Notes under the pieces: model-generated
Seen by the model: the letters and a program-made list of their open reading frames with translations, nothing else
What the model was told of the DNA's origin: nothing
Databases searched by the model: none
Position numbers and translations under genes: made by a program
NCBI RefSeq assembly: GCF_019219065.1
Contig: NZ_JAHUWK010000003.1
Span: forward strand, 310,001-374,000
Reading direction: 5' to 3'
DNA: 64,000 nt
Source: Duganella sp. sic0402
GTDB lineage: Bacteria > Pseudomonadota > Gammaproteobacteria > Burkholderiales > Burkholderiaceae_D
Shown here: positions 18,383 to 27,413 of the stretch, piece after piece
Numbering within the stretch: the first letter of the stretch is position 1
Layout: every line of letters begins with the position of its first letter

Positions 18383-21364
18383 TTAGAAGTCGTAGCTCAG
18401 TTTTGCCACCACGCGGCGTCCGGTCTTGAACCATGCACGGCCCATCATACCGATATTTTGCTGCATCAACTGCTTATACGTTGCATCGGTCAGATTTTGT
18501 GCCTCCAGGCCCAGCTGCACCTTGTCGCTGAATTTGTAGAACACCGACGCGTCCAGCTGGCCGTACGCGTCCGACCAGGTAGGCAGCGCCCAGGCGACGT
18601 TGGTCTGGCCATAGGCCGGGCTGGCGGGATTGGTATCGGTCGCGTCGCCGCCATTGGTGCCGTTGACGTTCACCGCCTGCAGCGACTTCGAGCGCCAGTT
18701 GTACGCCAGGCGTGCCGACACCGGACCTTTATCGTACAGCAGCGCCAGATTGTACGACTGGCGCGACAGGCCTTCCAGCGGCAGGTTGCCGAAGGTGGTG
18801 CCGTCGGTGTCGCAGCCGTTCAGGTTCAGATTCAGGTTGGCCGCGCCACTGCCGCCGGTGCAGTACTTCGAATACACCGAGTTATACAGTTTGCGCTCGC
18901 TGTCCACGAAGGTGAAGTTGGCTTGCACGCCCAGGCCGGACAAGGCGCCAGGCAACTGGTCGAAGTACTGCTGGTAGGCTAGCTCGATGCCGCGCGCATG
19001 GCCGCGCGCACCGTTGATCGGGCCGGTGACCACGAAGTTCTGCATGCGGCCTGCGGTATCAGGCAACTGATAGTTGTACACCTGTTTGACCACCACATCC
19101 TTCAGGCGCTTGTTGAAGATGGCGGCGGTGAACGAGCCGGTTGGCGCGAAGTACCACTCCATCGTCAGGTCAAGCTGCTTGGAAGTGGTCGGACGCAACA
19201 TCGGATTGCCTTCCGCCGTGCCGCTATGCGTCACGCTGTTGACCGTGGTGACGCCATTGATGGTGGTGGTATTGGCCGATTGCGACAGCGCGGTGTAGCC
19301 CTGCAACTGCGAGAAGTCCGGGCGCGACAGCGCCGATGCGGCGGCAAAACGGAACTGTAGCGTATCGCTGGCCTTCAGGCGCAGGTTCAGGCTAGGCAGG
19401 AAGTTGTGGTAACTGTTCTCGTAGTCCTGCGACTTGGAAAACGGCAGGATGGTCGGAATCGGCACGCCTTGCAGGTTGCCGGTTGGCGCAGTCGTATTGA
19501 ACACGGTGTAGCCGAAGGCGGTCGCATCGGTTTTCACGTAGCGCAGGCCGACATTGCCGTCCACCGGATATTTCAGCGCATCCCAGCCGAAGCGCAACTG
19601 GCCGTACAGCGCCTTGGTCTTTTCCTGCTGACGGTTGGTGCCCAGCGGATCGGTGCCGAAGGTGGCCGGCGACCATGGCGCGCAAGTGGCGTCCGGCTTG
19701 CACAGCATCTCGTAATACTTGTGCAGCTGGGCGTAAGTGTCCGGGAAGCCCTGCGCCAGCGAGACGTTCGGGAACACCACCGACGGCACGGACACGCCGC
19801 CGTTGAAGAAGTTGTCGAAGCTGTGCAGGCTGACATTGCCGGCGAAGCGCGGATCGCCCAGATAAGCCAGGCCGGTAATCTCGCCCTGCCATGGCTGGGT
19901 GATAGCGGCCCAGTGGTAGCTCGGGTTGGAGTTGGTGGTAACGGCTTCGCGGTCGGTCAGGCGCACGCCGAAACGCACGTCGCGCAACACCGGATTATCG
20001 AAGTCGTATTTGACGTCGGTCTTCCATGCCTTCTCGTCGGCCTTGCTGCGGTCCAGGTGCTCCTGGGTGAAGGCCCAGTAGTAGTTGTTTGGATTTGCCA
20101 GATAGGCGCGGTCGGCATCGTCGAAGATAATCTTCGGCACGTTGCCAGTCAGGTCCAGCTTCTCCTTCGGCATCTGGATGCCGGTGGCGACGGTGGAGTC
20201 CAGGTTGCCGGTCTTGGCCTTGATGTATTGCAGGTCGGTGGTAACCGTCCAGTTGTCACGGCGCCAGCGCAGATTCCAGGACACGTCGGTGGTGTCGGAC
20301 TTGCGATTGGAGGTGCGGGTGTCATCGCCGAAGTTGATGCCGGCGCCGGTGACATCGGTCAGCGTACCAGTCAGCAGCTGGCCGTTGGAGCCAAAGGTGG
20401 CGTCCGGCGACACGCGGATATTGTAGGGGTTGGACTGGGCGAAGATCGCCTGCTCGTCCCACTGCATCTCGTACTTCGATTTGAAGTAAGTCAGGCTGCT
20501 GGACCACTCGTCCTTCTTCCATTGCAGCGCGCCGTATGCGCCTTCGCGCTTGCGGTTGAATTCCAGCGTACGCCATTGTGCGCCCTTCGGCACGAACACG
20601 CGCTTGCCGCTGGCGTCAGTCAGCGGGTAGTAAGGCTCGACCTGGAAGGCGTCGGTGCGGGTGCCGCTTTCCGAGTAAGCCAGGTCCAGCAAGGCGCCGA
20701 TTTCACCGACCGGGGTTTTCCAGCGGTTCGACACCAGGCCTGAGGCCGATGGCGAAGTCTTGCCGCGCTTGAGTTCCGACCAGGTGCGGTCGGCCGATAC
20801 CGAGGCCTTGAAACCCTTGTAATCGAAAGGCATGGCGGTGCGCAGGTTGACCAGGCCGCCGACGGCGCCTTCGATCTGTTCTGCCGATGGGTTCTTGTAG
20901 ATGTCGACGCCAGCCACCAGCTCCGGTGGCACGTCTTCAAAGTTCAGCGAGCGGCCGCCGTTGGCAGAGAACGAATCGCGGCCGTTCAGCTCCGAGCGCA
21001 CATAGCTCAAGCCACGGATCGATACGCTTGAGCCTTCCACCGAGAAGTGTTCCGGATCGCCCTTGGACATGGTGCGGTCGATGGTGACGCCGACCACGCG
21101 TTGCAGCACCTCGGTCACCGAACGGTCGGGCAGCTTGCCCATGTCTTCGGCGACGATGGAGTCAACAATTTCGTCGGAGTTCTGTTTGATCTTCTGCGCC
21201 GATTGCAGCGCCGCGCGCTGGCCGGTCACGATCACGGCCACCGGTTCACCGGCCGGGGCGTCACTGGTTTTCGGGGCTTCCGTCTGGGCCACGGCTGCGC
21301 CACTCAGCATCATCGTCATCTGGGCCAGGCCCAGCGCGATGGCTGTCTTTTTCAAATGCTTCAT
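18383..21364 (-). CDS. TonB-dependent receptor (oligosaccharide uptake)
   Basis: A 993-aa outer-membrane receptor of the Xanthomonas/Caulobacter type. It has a signal peptide ([17 protein letters not shown]), then the TonB box region ([13 protein letters not shown]). The plug domain follows ([37 protein letters not shown]), then the 22-strand barrel ending [16 protein letters not shown] with the terminal Phe typical of outer-membrane insertion. It heads the operon of GH35, GH31, GH39 and GH95. Its promoter region carries the 22-bp motif shared with the GDSL gene promoter. The likely ligands are xyloglucan oligosaccharides, inferred from neighbours. Confidence 0.93.
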   Translation of the reverse strand: MKHLKKTAIALGLAQMTMMLSGAAVAQTEAPKTSDAPAGEPVAVIVTGQRAALQSAQKIKQNSDEIVDSIVAEDMGKLPDRSVTEVLQRVVGVTIDRTMSKGDPEHFSVEGSSVSIRGLSYVRSELNGRDSFSANGGRSLNFEDVPPELVAGVDIYKNPSAEQIEGAVGGLVNLRTAMPFDYKGFKASVSADRTWSELKRGKTSPSASGLVSNRWKTPVGEIGALLDLAYSESGTRTDAFQVEPYYPLTDASGKRVFVPKGAQWRTLEFNRKREGAYGALQWKKDEWSSSLTYFKSKYEMQWDEQAIFAQSNPYNIRVSPDATFGSNGQLLTGTLTDVTGAGINFGDDTRTSNRKSDTTDVSWNLRWRRDNWTVTTDLQYIKAKTGNLDSTVATGIQMPKEKLDLTGNVPKIIFDDADRAYLANPNNYYWAFTQEHLDRSKADEKAWKTDVKYDFDNPVLRDVRFGVRLTDREAVTTNSNPSYHWAAITQPWQGEITGLAYLGDPRFAGNVSLHSFDNFFNGGVSVPSVVFPNVSLAQGFPDTYAQLHKYYEMLCKPDATCAPWSPATFGTDPLGTNRQQEKTKALYGQLRFGWDALKYPVDGNVGLRYVKTDATAFGYTVFNTTAPTGNLQGVPIPTILPFSKSQDYENSYHNFLPSLNLRLKASDTLQFRFAAASALSRPDFSQLQGYTALSQSANTTTINGVTTVNSVTHSGTAEGNPMLRPTTSKQLDLTMEWYFAPTGSFTAAIFNKRLKDVVVKQVYNYQLPDTAGRMQNFVVTGPINGARGHARGIELAYQQYFDQLPGALSGLGVQANFTFVDSERKLYNSVYSKYCTGGSGAANLNLNLNGCDTDGTTFGNLPLEGLSRQSYNLALLYDKGPVSARLAYNWRSKSLQAVNVNGTNGGDATDTNPASPAYGQTNVAWALPTWSDAYGQLDASVFYKFSDKVQLGLEAQNLTDATYKQLMQQNIGMMGRAWFKTGRRVVAKLSYDF

Positions 21365-21605
21365 TTACGCTCTCCAAAGTTATACGAATCTGTCACGGCT
21401 CTTCGGCCATTTTTTTGGTATTTCTCGTCATCTGTGGGGGTAGTACGGGAACGCGGGATGAGTTATCCCTCAGGCGCTGCTTAGCGCGGAATCCTGGTCG
21501 TCATTGATATCGTCTCGCTCGTCGTGTATTTTTTTTCGCTGCTGTCAGATGGCGGGAGCTACTGCGCGCGAATTTGAATCATTGTGCGTTTTGCCGACGA
21601 GGGCC

Positions 21606-21627
21606 GCAATTGCGAAATTCACCAATC
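21606..21627. promoter_or_regulatory. Candidate XylR operator upstream of the TonB receptor operon
   Basis: This 22-bp sequence contains CGAAATTCACCAATC. It recurs with one mismatch at 25669-25690, before the GDSL gene, and as a shorter variant before xylR. It lies about 245 bp upstream of the receptor ATG. The repeated AAATT and CAAT half-sites fit the direct-repeat style of AraC-type XylR sites. Assignment to XylR is inference. Confidence 0.55.
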
Positions 21628-21650
21628 ACACGAATGATTATGTGCAAGTG

Positions 21651-21673
21651 GGAGCCCGCAGGACGCGGGCTCC
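21651..21673. terminator. 9-bp GC-rich hairpin just after xylF
   Basis: GGAGCCCGC (21651-21659) pairs perfectly with GCGGGCTCC (21665-21673) around a 5-base loop, 11 bp past the xylF stop. No U-tract follows in the transcript. It is either a weak terminator or an mRNA-stabilising stem between xylF and the receptor operon. Confidence 0.5.
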
Positions 21674-21683
21674 GCGAAGCTGC

Positions 21684-22688
21684 TTATTTGCCGGCCAGTT
21701 GCGCCTGCGTGTAGAAGCCATCTTTGATTACCAGGTCCACATTGGCCTTGGTCAGTGCGATTGGTTTCAAGAATACCGAATCGACTTCCTTGAAGCCGTT
21801 GTTGTACTTGGCGTTGAAGGCCGGCTTCTGGTTGCGCACCAGCTGCACCGACAGCTTGGCCGCTTCCGACGCAATCAGCTTCAGCGGCTTGTACACCGTC
21901 AGCGTTTGCGTGCCGGCGATCACGCGCTTGACTGCCGCCAGATCGGAGTCCTGGCCCGACACCGCCACTTTGCCATCCAGCTTCTGCGACGCCAGCGCCT
22001 GGATCGCGCCGCCAGCCGTGGCGTCGTTCGAGGCCACCACCGCGTCGATCTTGTTGCCATTGGCGGTCAGCGCATTTTCAACGATGGACATGGCCTCGGA
22101 CGGGCTCCAGTCCTTGACCCACTGCTTGCCCACGACTTTGATATCGCCCTTGTCGATCAGCGGTTGCAGCACTTTCAGCTGGCCGTCGCGCAGCATCTTG
22201 GCGTTGCTGTCGGTCGGCGCACCGCCCAGCAGGTAGAAGTTACCCTTCGGCTTGGCCGCCAGCACGCCTTGCGCCTGCAACTGGCCAACCATATTGTTAT
22301 CGAAGGAGATGTAGGCGTCGATGTCCGCGTTGAGGATCAGGCGGTCATACGAGATCACCTTGATCTTGGCCTTCTTCGCCTCGCGCACCGCATTGGTCAG
22401 CACGGTGGCGTTGTAAGGCACGATCACCAGCACGTCGACGCCGCGCGAAATCAGGTTTTCGATCTGCGCAATCTGGCGCTGCTCGCTGGCATCGGCCGAC
22501 TGCACGAATACCTTGGCGCCTTGCGATTCGGCGGCCGCCACGAAGTAGTCGCGGTCGCGCGCCCAGCGTTCCAGGCGCAGGTCATCGATCGAGAAGCCGA
22601 TCTTCGGATTCTTGGCGTCGGCCATGGCGTTGCCGCCGGCGAAAGCCATCATGACGGCGATGGCCGCCGTGCTCAGTAATTTTTTCAT
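21684..22688 (-). CDS. xylF: D-xylose ABC transporter substrate-binding protein
   Basis: A 334-aa periplasmic binding protein with signal peptide MKKLLSTAAIAVMMAFAGGN and mature start ADAKNPKIGFSIDDLRLERW. The XylF-type ligand residues and segments ISRGVDVLVIVPYNATVL, KVISYDRLILNADIDAYI and FDNNMVGQLQA are present, and its length matches E. coli XylF (330 aa). No xylG ATPase or xylH permease is visible within the window, so it is either an orphan feeding a distant permease or a sensor. It lies 54 bp downstream of xylR on the same strand and is probably cotranscribed. Confidence 0.9.
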   Translation of the reverse strand: MKKLLSTAAIAVMMAFAGGNAMADAKNPKIGFSIDDLRLERWARDRDYFVAAAESQGAKVFVQSADASEQRQIAQIENLISRGVDVLVIVPYNATVLTNAVREAKKAKIKVISYDRLILNADIDAYISFDNNMVGQLQAQGVLAAKPKGNFYLLGGAPTDSNAKMLRDGQLKVLQPLIDKGDIKVVGKQWVKDWSPSEAMSIVENALTANGNKIDAVVASNDATAGGAIQALASQKLDGKVAVSGQDSDLAAVKRVIAGTQTLTVYKPLKLIASEAAKLSVQLVRNQKPAFNAKYNNGFKEVDSVFLKPIALTKANVDLVIKDGFYTQAQLAGK

Positions 22689-22742
22689 TGTCTTAAGTCT
22701 CCAGTTTATTATTGCGCAGCTATGTTACCTCACACGGCGCGA

Positions 22743-23963
22743 CTAGGCCGCCAGCTCCGGTGCGGGCAGCGACGAACCGTCATCCACCATGCCCAGCATG
22801 GCGCGGTCCTGATAGGTGCGCGGCGTGCATCCCAGCTCGCGCTTGAATACCGCGTGCATATACTGCACCGAGGTGAAGCCGCAGCACAGCGCTACCTCCG
22901 CAATACTGCGTTCACCGCGCGCCAGCATCGAGGTCGCGGCGTCCAGCTTGAAGCGCAGGATCACATCATGCACGCTGCAATCCAGCTCCTGGCGGAAGTA
23001 GGATTCCAGCGACGAGCGCGAGATGCCGACATACTCGGCCACCTGGTGCGTCTTGATGCCCTGGCAGGCGTACTGGCGGATGAAGTGGCGCGCGCGCATC
23101 ACATGCGGATGCTTGGGCGCTTCGTGCTGCGTGGACGCCAGCACATTGATGCCGACCGGCGGCACCAGCACCCGCGTGCCGCTCATGCGCACGCCATGCA
23201 GCATCTGGTCCAGCAGGTGCGCGGCGGTACGGCCCATCTCCTGCGCGCCCTGAATCACGGAGCTTAGCGGAATCCGCGTCAGCATGCGCGCCAGCGGATC
23301 GTTGTCGATGCCGATCAGCGCCACCTGCTCCGGCACGGCGATGCCGGCCATGATACAAGCCTGCATCAGCTGGCGCGCGCGCGCATCGGTGACGGCGATG
23401 ATGCCGGCCGGTTTCGGCAGGCTATGCAGCCATTTGATCTGCTGGTCGACCGCCTCGTCCCACGACGGCGCGCTGGTGCCCAGGCCGCGATAGATGTGCG
23501 GCTCCATCTTGTCCCTCTCCATCAGCGTGCGGAACGCATGCTCGCGCTCCTGCGCCCAGCGGTTCTCCTGCGCTTCCGGCAGCGAGAACATGGCGAAGTG
23601 GCGCAGACCCGCTTCGATCAGGTGATCGCGGGCCATCTTGATCAGTTTGAAGTTGTCGGTGGCGACGTAAGGCACATCCTCGGGATACGCCGCCTGATTG
23701 TCATACGAGCCGCCCACCGCCACCACCGGAATGCGGCTGCGCGTCAGCGCGGCGGCCACCGCCGGATCGTCGAAATCGGCGATGATGCCGTCGCCCTGCC
23801 AGTGTTCGATGCCGGGCAGGCGCAGGCGGAAGTCCTCCTCCAGGAATAAATCCCAGGTCGCGCGCGTGGAACTCAGGTACGCGGCGATGCCCGCGATGAC
23901 TTCGCGGTCAAAGATCTTGTTTGCGTTAAAGAGCAACGCAATCCGATGTGACTTCATCTGCAT
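22743..23963 (-). CDS. xylR: XylR, AraC-type xylose-responsive activator
   Basis: A 406-aa regulator. I start at 23963 (MQMKSHRIALLFNANK), which aligns with the E. coli XylR N-terminus and has GGAG 8 bases upstream. Residues 1-285 form a LacI/periplasmic-binding-like xylose sensor (IADFDDPAVAAAL, VVAVGGSYDNQ, YVATDNFKLIKMARDHL). The last 100 residues are an AraC-type double helix-turn-helix (RQYACQGIKTHQVAEYVGIS, VALCCGFTSVQYMHAVFKRE). On xylose binding it would activate the locus genes. Its own upstream region carries a variant of the shared operator-like motif, suggesting autoregulation. It is upstream of and collinear with xylF. Confidence 0.92.
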   Translation of the reverse strand: MQMKSHRIALLFNANKIFDREVIAGIAAYLSSTRATWDLFLEEDFRLRLPGIEHWQGDGIIADFDDPAVAAALTRSRIPVVAVGGSYDNQAAYPEDVPYVATDNFKLIKMARDHLIEAGLRHFAMFSLPEAQENRWAQEREHAFRTLMERDKMEPHIYRGLGTSAPSWDEAVDQQIKWLHSLPKPAGIIAVTDARARQLMQACIMAGIAVPEQVALIGIDNDPLARMLTRIPLSSVIQGAQEMGRTAAHLLDQMLHGVRMSGTRVLVPPVGINVLASTQHEAPKHPHVMRARHFIRQYACQGIKTHQVAEYVGISRSSLESYFRQELDCSVHDVILRFKLDAATSMLARGERSIAEVALCCGFTSVQYMHAVFKRELGCTPRTYQDRAMLGMVDDGSSLPAPELAA

Positions 23964-24058
23964 TTCGACTACTCCGATCCCAGACAAATGTGGCCGTCTT
24001 GATATTGTTACACGCTTGCCGGATCGCTCTGATATAACAAATTTCGCATTTTCCATAA

Positions 24059-24071
24059 CGAAATTCACTAA
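24059..24071. promoter_or_regulatory. Variant of the shared operator-like motif before xylR
   Basis: CGAAATTCACTAA matches the core of the 22-bp motif found before the receptor and GDSL genes, with one change at the CACC part. It lies about 95 bp upstream of the xylR ATG. Fits autoregulation, but is a partial match only. Confidence 0.4.
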
Positions 24072-24100
24072 ATACTCCTAAGAAATTACGTTTTTTACAC

Positions 24101-24330
24101 TTATTGATCAGCTGGCTTACCAAAAACAATGCCGCGCCCTGCGGTGCTCATGAAAACGTTGCCAAAGCTATTCATGTCGCCAACAACGAATTGCGCATCG
24201 TCCAAACCGCCGTCTTGATGTTGATTGTCGTTAATTCGCAACCATGTGGCGCCGCCATCGATGAACGGGCCAGGCCGGAGACGAAACCGCTGCCGCCGAT
24301 CGGCAGATTGCCCCATCCATATTTCTGCGC
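24101..24330 (-). pseudogene. Relic of a GH74 endo-xyloglucanase: both ends present, middle deleted
   Basis: Right after the GDSL stop, in the same frame, the minus strand reads AQKYGWGNLPIGGSGFVSGL (24330 down to about 24268). This matches the mature N-terminus of GH74 xyloglucanases (Y-x-W-x-N-x-x-I-G-G-G-G-F-V). After a frame change it continues FIDGGATWLRINDNQHQ, then QFVVGDMNSFGNVFMSTAGR and GIVFG, ending at a TAA at 24101. That is the typical GH74 C-terminal BNR-like repeat (DGGATWxRINDDQHQ, GRVYxSTxGRGIxYG). A family member has about 750 residues; only about 75 codons remain. An internal deletion plus loss of the signal peptide explains it. This is my own reading of motifs, not a search result. 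Confidence 0.75.
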
Positions 24331-25614
24331 TTACGGCAGCAGCTTGTTCAGCTCGGGCGCCATAGCCCTGGCCCAGATCTCATAGCCCTTTTCGTTCGGG
24401 TGCAGCAGGTCCGGCATGATGTCCCTGGACAGCGTGCCGTCCTTCTCAAGGAAAGCCTGGTTGATGTTGGCGAAGAAGATCTTCTGGTTGTCGGCAAAGC
24501 CGGCGATGATGGCGTTGACCTGCTCGTTAATCACGCGCAGTTTGTCATCCGGCTTTTCGCCGCGCGGGAAGATCGCCAGCAGCAGGATTTTGGTATTCGG
24601 CAAACGCTGGCGCAGCTCCGCGATATTGCGCTGGATGCCGGCCGCCGTGGTCTTCGGATCTTCCTGGCGATGGCCGGTGTTGTTGGTGCCGAACATCAGC
24701 ACTGCGACTTTCGGATCGAGGCCATCGACAGCGCCATGCTGCAAGCGCCACAGCACGTTCTCGGTGCGGTCGCCGCCAAAGCCGAGGTCCAGCGCATTCA
24801 GCGGCTTGTAGACGCGATTCCACACCGCCAGGCCTTCCTTCTCCCAGTTGTGGGTGATGGAGTCGCCGATGAACACCACTTGCGCGCTCTTGCCCAACTG
24901 CTTGGCCTCGGCCAGCTTGTCCTCGTGGCGCTTGGTCCACCAGTTGACCGACCAGGATTCGTTCAGCTTGTCCGGCGTCACGGACACGGTTTTATAGTCC
25001 GGGCAGCTGGCGTTGGGCGTGCCCTTGAGTTGATACCTGACGTTGGCGATGGAGATTTTGCCAATGCCGCTGCCGTCCAGCGCAAACGGCTGGGTCACGG
25101 CGCTGAAATCATCGCCGTCGCGATAGAAGCAGCGCATCGAAAACACCAGATGCTTCCAGCCCTTGCCGGCGATCTCTCGGCCGGGGATCAGATAAGGCAC
25201 GCTGCGTTCGCAGTTCTCGCCGCAGCGCACCTTGAACGTCATGCCGCCGTCAGACAACTCATGTACATTGACATCCAGCGCCAGCACGCCCTTGGCCAGA
25301 TACGGACGCAGGTCTACCGGCTTGCCGCCGTCTACCCGCAGGCTGGCGTACCAGGCCTTGTTGAAGCTGAGCGTCAGCGCATCATGCTGCTTCGACTTGG
25401 TGGACTTGCTGACCGTGACCACGCTGTCCGGCACCTTGACCTGGCGCGAAATCTCGGCCGCATCGCCTTGCAGCGTCTTGTTGGTTTCAAAGTCGGACAC
25501 CTGAATGTGCCAGGAATCCAACGGGCGGCTGGCGTACACATTCAGTTCATTCGGCGCGGCTGCGAAAGCGGATGAAGACAGCACGGCCAGGGTAGCGGCA
25601 AGGCGGATATTCAT
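24331..25614 (-). CDS. SGNH/GDSL esterase with N-terminal beta-sandwich domain
   Basis: A 427-aa exported protein with signal peptide MNIRLAATLAVLSSSAFAAA. Residues 30-205 form a beta-rich domain (DGGKPVDLRPYLAKGVLALD, FKVRCGENCERSVPYLI) that resembles the galactose-binding-like domain at the C-terminus of ExoP-type GH3 enzymes. Residues 240-427 are an SGNH hydrolase: block I GDSIT (250-254), block II GGDR (280-283), block III GTNN (309-312), block V DLLHPN with Asp402 and His405. It likely removes acetyl groups from polysaccharide side chains. An operator-like motif lies 54 bp upstream, and the GH74 relic follows its stop codon immediately. Confidence 0.87.
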   Translation of the reverse strand: MNIRLAATLAVLSSSAFAAAPNELNVYASRPLDSWHIQVSDFETNKTLQGDAAEISRQVKVPDSVVTVSKSTKSKQHDALTLSFNKAWYASLRVDGGKPVDLRPYLAKGVLALDVNVHELSDGGMTFKVRCGENCERSVPYLIPGREIAGKGWKHLVFSMRCFYRDGDDFSAVTQPFALDGSGIGKISIANVRYQLKGTPNASCPDYKTVSVTPDKLNESWSVNWWTKRHEDKLAEAKQLGKSAQVVFIGDSITHNWEKEGLAVWNRVYKPLNALDLGFGGDRTENVLWRLQHGAVDGLDPKVAVLMFGTNNTGHRQEDPKTTAAGIQRNIAELRQRLPNTKILLLAIFPRGEKPDDKLRVINEQVNAIIAGFADNQKIFFANINQAFLEKDGTLSRDIMPDLLHPNEKGYEIWARAMAPELNKLLP

Positions 25615-25668
25615 AGAATGTCTCGGATATTTTTATGCGCACCATTGTGCTGTCACCAGCCACGCCGG

Positions 25669-25690
25669 GCAATTACGAAATTCACCAATC
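25669..25690. promoter_or_regulatory. Candidate XylR operator upstream of the GDSL esterase gene
   Basis: This is the second copy of the 22-bp motif (21 of 22 bases identical to 21606-21627), 54 bp upstream of the ATG, so it is well placed for an activator site next to the promoter. No protein coding explains the conservation. Confidence 0.55.
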
Positions 25691-25775
25691 GGCACAACAA
25701 TATTGAACTTGTCAGCGCGACTGGCGGTCTAAACCATCGTGACGCCTCCCGCCAACACTGCCGAAAAACCAGCGC

Positions 25776-27413
25776 CTAAACAGCAAGCTTCGGATTGACG
25801 CAATACGGCCGCTCGCGGTACTCGAAATAATCGAAGTCCGCATGCATCAGCGTGCCGGCCATGTCCTGGCACGCCACGCCCACAAACGCACCGGTAAAGT
25901 TGGGCTGTCCCGGTGCATTCGCCTCGTCCGACAGGATGCTGGCATCGAATATCTGCGGCAGCCACTGCCATGCCCCGCCGTCAACGCGATAAGCGAAGTA
26001 CAGCCGCTCCTCATCCACTTCCACCCGCAGCTCCACTGGCCCTGGCGGCAGCGGAATCGGCGCGGTAAAGGTATCGGTCTGCACATGGTTGGGCAAACTG
26101 GTCATCACGCGCAGGTGCTTGCCTGCCACCTCATCATTGCTGATGTACAGGTAGTGGAACTTGGCGGCGTTGTAGTAACACACCAGGCCGGCCTGTTGCT
26201 GATAATGTGCCGGCTCGAACTCCACCAATGTCGCGGCGCTGTAGCAATGCGATTGCTGGCGCCGCGCCACCAGCGACTGGCGGAACGTGCTGCCCAGGCT
26301 CTCGCGGCCATACAGGCGCAGATAACCGGGACGGTCGGTCAGGCTGAACAATTCTTCCGGCCATGGCGTGCGCAGCCACTGGAAGGCAATCGGCAACACG
26401 GGCGCATCAAACTCTTCCCGCTGCGGCGCGGGATCGAAACGATGCTCAGGCAAGCCCGGCGCGGCCGCCTGCAACTCCGGCGTGCCTTGCCCGTCGAGGG
26501 TGCGCAGCCAGCCATCCTCGCCCCATACCACCGGCTGGATCGCCGTCTCACGGCCCAGCGTGCACACGCCGCGATTACGCAGCGGCCTGCCGCACAGGTA
26601 GACCATATAGGTCTGCCCATCCCGCGTCTCGACGATATCGGCGTGGCCGGCGCGCTGCAAACCAGCGTCCGGACGGTTGCGCGAGCTCAGCATCGTCTGC
26701 TCCGGATGCAGCTCGTACGGGCCTTGCAGATTGCGCGAGCGCGCCATCGTCACACCATGGTTCCAGCCGGTGCCGCCCTCGGCGGTCAGCAGATAGTAGT
26801 AGCCATTGCGCTGGTACAAATGCGGCGCCTCGGTCAGTCCATGCGCCGTGCCCTTGAAGATATTCTCGCGCTGGCCGATCAGCTTGCCCTCCGCTACCGA
26901 ATACTCCTGCGCCACGATGCCGTTAAAGCGATTGCTGCCCGGACGGTGATCCCACAGCTGGTTCAGCAAATACTTGCGGCCATCGTCATCATGGAACAGC
27001 GACGGATCGAAACCGCTGCTGTTGAGGTAGACCGGATCCGACCACGGTCCTTCGATTGTCGGGCTGGTCACCAGATAGTTGTGGAAATCACGCAGCGAGG
27101 CACTACCGGTCGCGCCGCCGGTGGAGGTGCGGCCGTAGCGTTTGACATCGGTATAAACCAGCCAGAACAAACCATTGGCATACGTCAGGCATGGCGCCCA
27201 CACGCCGCAGGAATCCGGCGCACCCAGCATATTCAGCTGGCTGGCGCGCGTCAGGGGACGCGTCAGCAAACGCCAGTTGACCAGATCGCGCGAATGATGA
27301 ATCTGCACGCCGGGGAACCACTCGAAGGTGGAGGTCGCAATATAATAATCATCGCCCACGCGGACGATGGACGGATCGGGATTAAAACCCGGCAGGACAG
27401 GATTCTGAATCAT
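25776..27413 (-). CDS. GH43 beta-xylosidase / alpha-L-arabinofuranosidase
   Basis: A 545-aa enzyme starting at the ATG at 27413, which overlaps the MFS stop by 4 bp. No signal peptide is seen, so it is likely cytoplasmic. The five-bladed propeller has base Asp13 (GFNPDPSI), pKa modulator Asp136 (SSGFDPSLF) and acid Glu195 (HGLTEAPHLY). The C-terminal 200 residues are the beta-sandwich typical of GH43 subfamilies 11/12 (QQQAGLVCYYNAAKFHYLYI). It would cleave xylose or arabinose from imported oligosaccharides. The operon with the MFS transporter supports an uptake-then-hydrolysis role. Confidence 0.9.
   Translation of the reverse strand: MIQNPVLPGFNPDPSIVRVGDDYYIATSTFEWFPGVQIHHSRDLVNWRLLTRPLTRASQLNMLGAPDSCGVWAPCLTYANGLFWLVYTDVKRYGRTSTGGATGSASLRDFHNYLVTSPTIEGPWSDPVYLNSSGFDPSLFHDDDGRKYLLNQLWDHRPGSNRFNGIVAQEYSVAEGKLIGQRENIFKGTAHGLTEAPHLYQRNGYYYLLTAEGGTGWNHGVTMARSRNLQGPYELHPEQTMLSSRNRPDAGLQRAGHADIVETRDGQTYMVYLCGRPLRNRGVCTLGRETAIQPVVWGEDGWLRTLDGQGTPELQAAAPGLPEHRFDPAPQREEFDAPVLPIAFQWLRTPWPEELFSLTDRPGYLRLYGRESLGSTFRQSLVARRQQSHCYSAATLVEFEPAHYQQQAGLVCYYNAAKFHYLYISNDEVAGKHLRVMTSLPNHVQTDTFTAPIPLPPGPVELRVEVDEERLYFAYRVDGGAWQWLPQIFDASILSDEANAPGQPNFTGAFVGVACQDMAGTLMHADFDYFEYRERPYCVNPKLAV

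Noticed and set aside
24400-25575. Plus-strand frame antisense to the GDSL gene
   Set aside because: The minus strand carries GDSIT, GGDR, GTNN and a signal peptide; the plus frame has none.
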